DNA of 64,000 nucleotides from an uncultured Actinomycetes bacterium. GTDB lineage: Bacteria > Actinomycetota > Actinomycetes > Nanopelagicales > Nanopelagicaceae. The DNA is taken from positions 62,001 to 126,000 of the forward strand of contig CAIKKN010000024.1 of assembly GCA_903827945.1 (NCBI GenBank), read 5' to 3'. Made by a program: the position numbers and the translations under genes. Positions 58,502-64,000 of the stretch are shown in pieces. Numbering within the stretch: position 1 is the stretch's first letter; each line of letters starts with the position of its first letter. A model generated the notes under the pieces. That model was given only the letters and a program-made list of their open reading frames with translations. It was not told the DNA's origin and did not search any database.

Positions 58502-60406
58502 ATGAGTGATCCACAAAGCTATCGCCCTTCAGGCATTCCAACTGATCCTGGGGTTTACCGATTCTTTGATGATAAAGATAAGGTCATATACGTTGGTAAG
58601 GCGAAAAACTTAAAGAATCGCTTAACAACGTATTTTGGGTCAAATTTGGCAACCAAAACATATCGCATGGTTCATACGGCGGTTCGTGTTGATTGGACGA
58701 TTGTAAATACCGAGGTAGAAGCGCTTCAACTGGAGTACACCTGGATAAAGTCATACAACCCTCACTTCAATATTCAATTCAAAGACGATAAGTCCTACCC
58801 CTATGTGGCTATAAGCGTTAATGAAAGCTTTCCAAAAATGTTTGTATCACGTCAGAAAAAAGTCAAAGGCGTGAAGTATTACGGACCCTTTGCCCATGCT
58901 TGGGCGTTGAGAGCAACATTTGATACGTTGCTGAGAATTTACCCACTTCGTACCTGTAGTGATTCAAATTTTGATCGAGCCGTAAAGAGCAAGAGGCAGT
59001 GTTTGCTTGGTGATATCGGCAAGTGTTCTGCTCCGTGCGTAGGCTGGATCTCCCAAGAGGACCATGCAGCCATGGCTAATCGACTAGCGGACTTCTTCTC
59101 CTCGGATACGGTTGATATAACAACTCAAGTTGAATCGGAAATGCTTAAGGCATCAGAGAATCAAGAGTTCGAGAGGGCGGCATCGTTACGTGATCAACTT
59201 GCTGCGATTCGAAAGTCGAATGAGACGACAGATGTCGCACTTTCAGAAAATGTGACAGCGGATGTAATCGCAATCTATGAAGATGTTACGCATGCCGCCG
59301 CCTCGCTTTTTTCTGTGCGCGAAGGACGAATTGTGGGTTCTCGTTCTTGGGTAATTGATTTATCAAATGTACTTGAAGGAGAAGAAGTAGTTGGGGCAAC
59401 GCTCTCGAAAATATATGCTGATCAAACACCACCTACTGAAATTTTGATTGATCGCGCACTCCTTGAATCTGCTCCATACGAAGAGTGGCTCTCTGCTATG
59501 GCGGAGCGAAAGGTTCATATAGCCACACCACAAAGAGGCGATAAATATGAATTAATCCAAACGGTAAAGCGAAATGCTCACCAAGCACTTATTCAATATT
59601 TATCAAAACGATCGAGTGACTCTGCTGTTTCTGGAAAGGCTCTTGAGGAAATCTCAGAACTCTTGCAACTTGCTGAGCTCCCACTTCGAATTGAGTGTTT
59701 CGACATCTCAAACATTCAGGGTAAACATATGGTGGCCTCGATGGTTGTCTTCGAGGATGGTCGAATAAAGAAGAGTGACTATCGCCGTTTTGCAATTTCA
59801 GATGATGAGAATTTTGACGATACTCGGGCTATGCATCACGTTATTACAAGGCGTATGAAGCGTTACTTGGCTGAGAAGGATATTGATTTAGATGAACTTC
59901 GAATTGATGGAGGGGCTCGACCAAAGTTTGCCTACCCTCCGCAACTGATCGTTGTAGATGGCGGCCAGCCTCAGGTAGCCGCGGCTGCCAGAGCCCTGGC
60001 CGAGCTTGGAATCACTGATGTAGCTCTCTGCGGGCTGGCCAAACGGTTGGAAGAAGTCTGGTTACCCGATTCACCAGATCCCATTATTTTCCCTCGACAT
60101 AGCGAAGGACTGTATCTACTACAGAGAATTCGTGATGAAGCCCACCGTTTTGCCATCACATTTCATAGGAGCAAGAGATCAAAGGTGATGCTGGAATCCT
60201 TGCTTGATGAAATTCCACATTTGGGAGATGTGCGAAGTAAAGCGCTTCTGGCTCGATTCGGCTCAGTTGCTGCTCTTAAGAAAGCACCAATATCAGATAT
60301 TGCAGAAGTACCTGGCATCGGGGAGAAGATTGCGAGCCTTGTGTTTGAACACCTTCAAGATTCGCAACCAACCGTGGATATTTCAACTGGTGAAATTCTG
60401 GATTAG
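58502..60406 (+). CDS. uvrC: Excinuclease ABC subunit C
   Basis: UvrC makes both incisions around the lesion. It has the N-terminal GIY-YIG nuclease (PGVYRFFDDKDKVIYVGKAK), a cysteine pair region RQCLLGDIGKCSAPC, a UVR motif near residue 210, the RNase H-like endonuclease domain (ECFDISNIQG, VVDGGQPQV) and C-terminal helix-hairpin-helix repeats. 634 residues. It follows uvrA by 14 bases, so all three Uvr subunits are adjacent here. Confidence 0.96.
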   Translation: MSDPQSYRPSGIPTDPGVYRFFDDKDKVIYVGKAKNLKNRLTTYFGSNLATKTYRMVHTAVRVDWTIVNTEVEALQLEYTWIKSYNPHFNIQFKDDKSYPYVAISVNESFPKMFVSRQKKVKGVKYYGPFAHAWALRATFDTLLRIYPLRTCSDSNFDRAVKSKRQCLLGDIGKCSAPCVGWISQEDHAAMANRLADFFSSDTVDITTQVESEMLKASENQEFERAASLRDQLAAIRKSNETTDVALSENVTADVIAIYEDVTHAAASLFSVREGRIVGSRSWVIDLSNVLEGEEVVGATLSKIYADQTPPTEILIDRALLESAPYEEWLSAMAERKVHIATPQRGDKYELIQTVKRNAHQALIQYLSKRSSDSAVSGKALEEISELLQLAELPLRIECFDISNIQGKHMVASMVVFEDGRIKKSDYRRFAISDDENFDDTRAMHHVITRRMKRYLAEKDIDLDELRIDGGARPKFAYPPQLIVVDGGQPQVAAAARALAELGITDVALCGLAKRLEEVWLPDSPDPIIFPRHSEGLYLLQRIRDEAHRFAITFHRSKRSKVMLESLLDEIPHLGDVRSKALLARFGSVAALKKAPISDIAEVPGIGEKIASLVFEHLQDSQPTVDISTGEILD

Positions 60407-60411
60407 TAAGG

Positions 60412-60417
60412 CATGAT
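60412..60417 (+). promoter_or_regulatory. Possible -10 element before rapZ
   Basis: CATGAT ends six bases before rapZ ATG 60424 in the 17-base gap after uvrC. It departs from TANNNT at the first base, so support is weak. Confidence 0.25.
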
Positions 60418-60423
60418 TGGGAT

Positions 60424-61296
60424 ATGACAAGCGAAGTCGTGGTTGTAACGGGGATGAGTGGAGCTGGGCGATCTACGGTTGCTCATGCGATGGAAGACCT
60501 GGGTTGGTATGTTGTTGATAATCTTCCACCGGCGCTTCTTGCAAATTTATGCGACATGGCGGCTACGACAGTTACGAATATCGCAGTTGTCATCGATGTG
60601 CGCGGGCGCCAATTCTTTGATGATTTGAACTTAGCTCTTGCTGAGATTGGTGAACGCGGTATAGCGCGAAGGATTCTCTTTGTGGATGCATCGGATGATG
60701 TTTTGATTCGACGCTTTGAATCGACCCGTAGGCCTCACCCGCTGCAGGGCGGAGATCGTATCGTTGATGGAATCACGAAGGAACGTGAGCGTCTTCGCGA
60801 AATTCGCTCGATTGCAGACATTGTGATTGATTCTTCGGCTTTGAACATCCACCAGTTAGAAAAGAAAGTTGAAGAACTTTTCCACACCGATGGAGCCGCA
60901 GATCTTCGCGTAAATATTCTTTCCTTTGGCTATAAATATGGAATTCCAGTGGACGCTGATTTGGTTATGGATTGTAGATTTATACCAAATCCTCACTGGA
61001 TTCCAGAACTTCGTCCAATGAATGGGTTGGATAAACCCGTGAGTGATAGCGTCTTAAATGCGGCCAATGTCCAGGAATTTCTTACCCGCTATCAGGCGGT
61101 ATTTGAAACTATGTCAGAAGGATTTTTCTCTGAGGGGCGAAAATATTTGACCCTCGCAGTTGGATGTACAGGTGGCAAGCATCGAAGTGTTGCAATAGCG
61201 GAAGAACTTTCCAGGCGGCTCAATCTTACGCACCAGATTTCTGGCCACACGATTTCCGCGTCATCAATTCACCGGGACCTCGGGCGCGAACTATGA
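60424..61296 (+). CDS. rapZ: RapZ/YvcJ family nucleotide-binding protein
   Basis: A 290-residue P-loop protein (GMSGAGRSTVAHAMED, residues 9-24) with the conserved DVRGRQFF, FESTRRPHPL, YGIPVDADLV and GCTGGKHRSV segments. In proteobacteria RapZ is an RNA-binding adaptor for amino-sugar control; in Gram-positives YvcJ binds and hydrolyses GTP and is of uncertain role. The rapZ-yvcK-whiA trio is conserved across Gram-positive bacteria. Confidence 0.94.
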   Translation: MTSEVVVVTGMSGAGRSTVAHAMEDLGWYVVDNLPPALLANLCDMAATTVTNIAVVIDVRGRQFFDDLNLALAEIGERGIARRILFVDASDDVLIRRFESTRRPHPLQGGDRIVDGITKERERLREIRSIADIVIDSSALNIHQLEKKVEELFHTDGAADLRVNILSFGYKYGIPVDADLVMDCRFIPNPHWIPELRPMNGLDKPVSDSVLNAANVQEFLTRYQAVFETMSEGFFSEGRKYLTLAVGCTGGKHRSVAIAEELSRRLNLTHQISGHTISASSIHRDLGREL

Positions 61297-62225
61297 GGCG
61301 CGACCCCAAACTTGTTTGCTTGGGGGGTGGCCACGGATTAGCTGCAACGCTCACCGCGGCACGTTCGCTCACGAGTGACATCACGGCGATAGTTACAGTC
61401 GCCGACAACGGTGGTTCCAGTGGGCGACTGCGAGAAGAATTCAATTTCCTACCCCCTGGTGATTTGCGGATGGCACTTGCTGCACTTTGCTCAAAGGATG
61501 TATGGGGCAAAGAGTGGGCAGATATTTTGCAATATAGATTTACAAGTGAAGGTTCATTAAATGGACACGCACTTGGCAATCTCTTATTAACAGCGCTTTG
61601 GGATCGGGATGGTGATCCCGTTGCAGGGATTGCACGAGTTGGAGAGTTACTTAAAATTGTTGGCCGCGTACTTCCAATGGCAGTAGAACCACTTGATATA
61701 GAAGCCACTTTTAATACTGCTTCGGGCAGAAAAATAGTCCGCGGTCAGGTTCAAGTTGCTACAGCAAAAGGTCATATTGAATCATTGCGGTTAATCCCAG
61801 ATTCCCCGCAAGCAACACCTGAAGCAATAGATGCAATCCTGCAAGCTGAATGGCTCACCTTTGGTCCAGGCTCATGGTTTAGTAGCGTGATGCCACACTT
61901 CCTACTTCGCGAACAGCTGAGCGCGATTGAGAAATCTTTCGCTAAGAAGATTGTGATTTTTAATCTCCCAGAACCTGCCAGTGAAATGGAATTCGCGGGA
62001 GTCAGCGCCGAGGAGCATCTTGAATTGATTCTTTCTCATCTTCCAAATTTCACTCTGGATTACGCAATAGCAGACCCATCCTCCATAGATGAGAGAAGCA
62101 GGCTTCAACAAGTGGTTGAGGGTTGTGGGGGAGAGTTGGTCATAGCACCCGTTGCCAAGAGCCCAGGTTCCTATCACCATGATCCGGAAAAATTGGCATT
62201 GGCTTTCAGCCACATTTTCCCTTGA
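61293..62225 (+). CDS. yvcK: YvcK/CofD-like (gluconeogenesis factor) protein
   Basis: YvcK (CuvA in mycobacteria) is a UDP-sugar-binding protein needed for growth on gluconeogenic carbon sources and for wall metabolism. I start at ATG 61293 overlapping the rapZ stop (310 residues); the motif [12 protein letters not shown] follows at once, then [12 protein letters not shown] and [12 protein letters not shown]. The frame is open further upstream but only across rapZ. No cofactor synthesis role (CofD) is implied by this context. Confidence 0.94.
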   Translation: MRRDPKLVCLGGGHGLAATLTAARSLTSDITAIVTVADNGGSSGRLREEFNFLPPGDLRMALAALCSKDVWGKEWADILQYRFTSEGSLNGHALGNLLLTALWDRDGDPVAGIARVGELLKIVGRVLPMAVEPLDIEATFNTASGRKIVRGQVQVATAKGHIESLRLIPDSPQATPEAIDAILQAEWLTFGPGSWFSSVMPHFLLREQLSAIEKSFAKKIVIFNLPEPASEMEFAGVSAEEHLELILSHLPNFTLDYAIADPSSIDERSRLQQVVEGCGGELVIAPVAKSPGSYHHDPEKLALAFSHIFP

Positions 62226-62244
62226 TGTTTGCTTAGATACTCGC

Positions 62245-63225
62245 ATGGCAATGACTTCATCAGTGAAAGACGAGTTAAGTCGTCTTTCGATTACAAAACC
62301 GTGTTGCCGCAAAGCTGAAGTTTCCGCAATCTTGCGATTCGCCGGAGGTCTACATGTGGCTGCGGGAAAGATATTAATAGAAGTCGAATTGGACACTGCG
62401 CAAAGTGCCAGACGCCTTCGCAAAGATATCGCCGAAATATTTGGACACGACAGCGAGCTTGCTGTTCTATCGCCAAGCGGCCTTAGAAAAGGAAGTAGAT
62501 ACGTAGTTCGCATCACCTCTGATAGCGAAGCATTGGCAAGACAAACAGGACTCGTCGATGGAAATAATCGCCCTATACGAGGCCTTCCTCCTCAAGTGGT
62601 CTCAGCGGGCTTATGCGATGCCGAAGCTGCGTGGCGCGGTGCCTTTCTTGCTCACGGTTCGTTAACAGAACCCGGGCGATCTTCCGCTCTTGAAATTACA
62701 TGCCCAGGTCCAGAGGCGGCCCTTGCACTTGTAGGTGCTGCAAGGCGTTTGGGAATAGCGGCAAAGGCTCGAGAAGTTCGCGCTGTTGATCGTGTAGTTA
62801 TTCGAGATGGTGATGCAATTGGAGCGCTTCTAACGAGATTGGGCGCGCATGAAAGTGTTCTAGCTTGGGAGGAGCGCCGGATGCGCCGCGAAGTTCGCGC
62901 AACCGCCAATCGCCTTGCCAACTTTGACGATGCAAATCTTCGTCGCTCTGCTCGAGCAGCAGTGGCGGCATCCGCACGAGTTTCACGAGCCATGGAAATT
63001 TTGGGCGAAGAAATTCCAGAGCATTTGAAAGAAGCGGGAGAGTTGAGGATTACCCACGGGCAGGCCAGTCTGGAGGAGCTCGGTTCACTAGCTTCACCGC
63101 CGATGACAAAGGATGCCATCGCGGGTCGGATTCGCCGTTTACTTGCAATGGCCGATAAGCGGGCTCACGAACTGGGAATACCCGATACTGAGGCAAGCTT
63201 GAGCCCAGATTTGCTGGGGGACTAG
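62245..63225 (+). CDS. whiA: Sporulation-type transcriptional regulator WhiA
   Basis: WhiA combines a degenerate LAGLIDADG homing-endonuclease-like N-terminal domain with a C-terminal helix-turn-helix. The 326-residue protein starts [14 protein letters not shown], has [17 protein letters not shown] and the HTH segment near the end ([20 protein letters not shown]). It is conserved in non-sporulating actinobacteria, where it acts in division control, often with WhiB. Start ATG 62245; ATG 62251 is also in frame. Confidence 0.95.
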   Translation: MAMTSSVKDELSRLSITKPCCRKAEVSAILRFAGGLHVAAGKILIEVELDTAQSARRLRKDIAEIFGHDSELAVLSPSGLRKGSRYVVRITSDSEALARQTGLVDGNNRPIRGLPPQVVSAGLCDAEAAWRGAFLAHGSLTEPGRSSALEITCPGPEAALALVGAARRLGIAAKAREVRAVDRVVIRDGDAIGALLTRLGAHESVLAWEERRMRREVRATANRLANFDDANLRRSARAAVAASARVSRAMEILGEEIPEHLKEAGELRITHGQASLEELGSLASPPMTKDAIAGRIRRLLAMADKRAHELGIPDTEASLSPDLLGD

Positions 63226-63272
63226 TCAACAACCCGAAGGTAGCCATCTACGGCTGATAGAGTTCTTCCATA

Positions 63273-64000
<728 letters not shown>

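Noticed and set aside
61164-61292. Extended yvcK start inside rapZ
   Set aside because: The extra residues are a frame-shifted reading of conserved rapZ sequence; ATG 61293 gives the family N-terminus.
61226-61708. 160-codon minus-strand open frame opposite yvcK
   Set aside because: Composition is that of an antisense shadow and it conflicts with a clear yvcK.
62652-63119. 155-codon minus-strand open frame opposite whiA
   Set aside because: Arg/Ser/Ala-rich shadow of a well-supported gene; no ribosome site or conserved motif.

Overview
The window is 64 kb of gene-dense bacterial core chromosome from an actinobacterium. The order of several blocks (murE..ftsZ-pgeF-yggS-sepF-yggT; dksA-lspA-rluD-dnaE; his-trp; polA-rpsA-coaE-uvrB; uvrC-rapZ-yvcK-whiA-gap) follows actinobacterial synteny. 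Lineage-typical genes include sepF, an ANTAR-domain response regulator, whiA, PriA without TrpF, a four-S1-domain RpsA and an IleS of the 'GTHH' type. Base composition is only moderate in GC, intergenic gaps are tiny, and no mobile DNA was seen. My inference is a streamlined, low-GC aquatic actinobacterium of the Nanopelagicales (acI) type; this cannot be confirmed from the sequence alone.

Layout: 1-12230, division and cell wall cluster (murE partial, murF, mraY, murD, ftsW, murG, murC, ftsQ, ftsZ, pgeF, yggS, sepF, yggT). 12219-15356, ileS on the minus strand. 15547-21424, dksA-like regulator, lspA, rluD, dnaE. 21485-31362, a his-trp supercluster (hisD, hisC, hisB, hisH, priA, hisF, hisI, trpE, a 48-codon membrane protein gene, trpC, trpB, trpA). 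31417-33630, thioredoxin-like protein, lgt, VIT-family transporter. 33730-41147, gltB, gltD, pyk. 41219-41901, a tRNA abutting an ANTAR response regulator gene. 42057-47169, branched-chain amino-acid type ABC importer (livK, livH, livM, livG, livF). 47166-51375, thioesterase (minus), polA (plus), MFS transporter (minus). 51539-63225, rpsA, coaE, uvrB, uvrA, uvrC, rapZ, yvcK, whiA. 63364-end, gap (partial). No gene-free stretch exceeds about 190 bases.

The genes are mostly housekeeping: peptidoglycan precursor synthesis and Z-ring assembly, lipoprotein maturation (lgt, lspA), replication and repair (dnaE, polA, uvrA, uvrB and uvrC together), histidine and tryptophan synthesis, glutamate synthesis, glycolysis and amino-acid uptake. 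At least fifteen junctions use 4-base start/stop overlaps (NTGA), implying strong translational coupling.

I found no convincing undescribed multi-gene system. The most interesting signals are small: a short-variable-loop tRNA with a leucine (CAA) anticodon whose 3' end lies one base before the start codon of a regulator gene; a widespread TANNNT-6/7-nt-start arrangement without Shine-Dalgarno sites, pointing to leaderless mRNAs; an lspA gene lacking any ordinary start codon that keeps its first membrane helix; a 48-residue probable remnant of the trp-operon membrane protein; a livK product without a lipobox; and several promoter-proximal palindromes.
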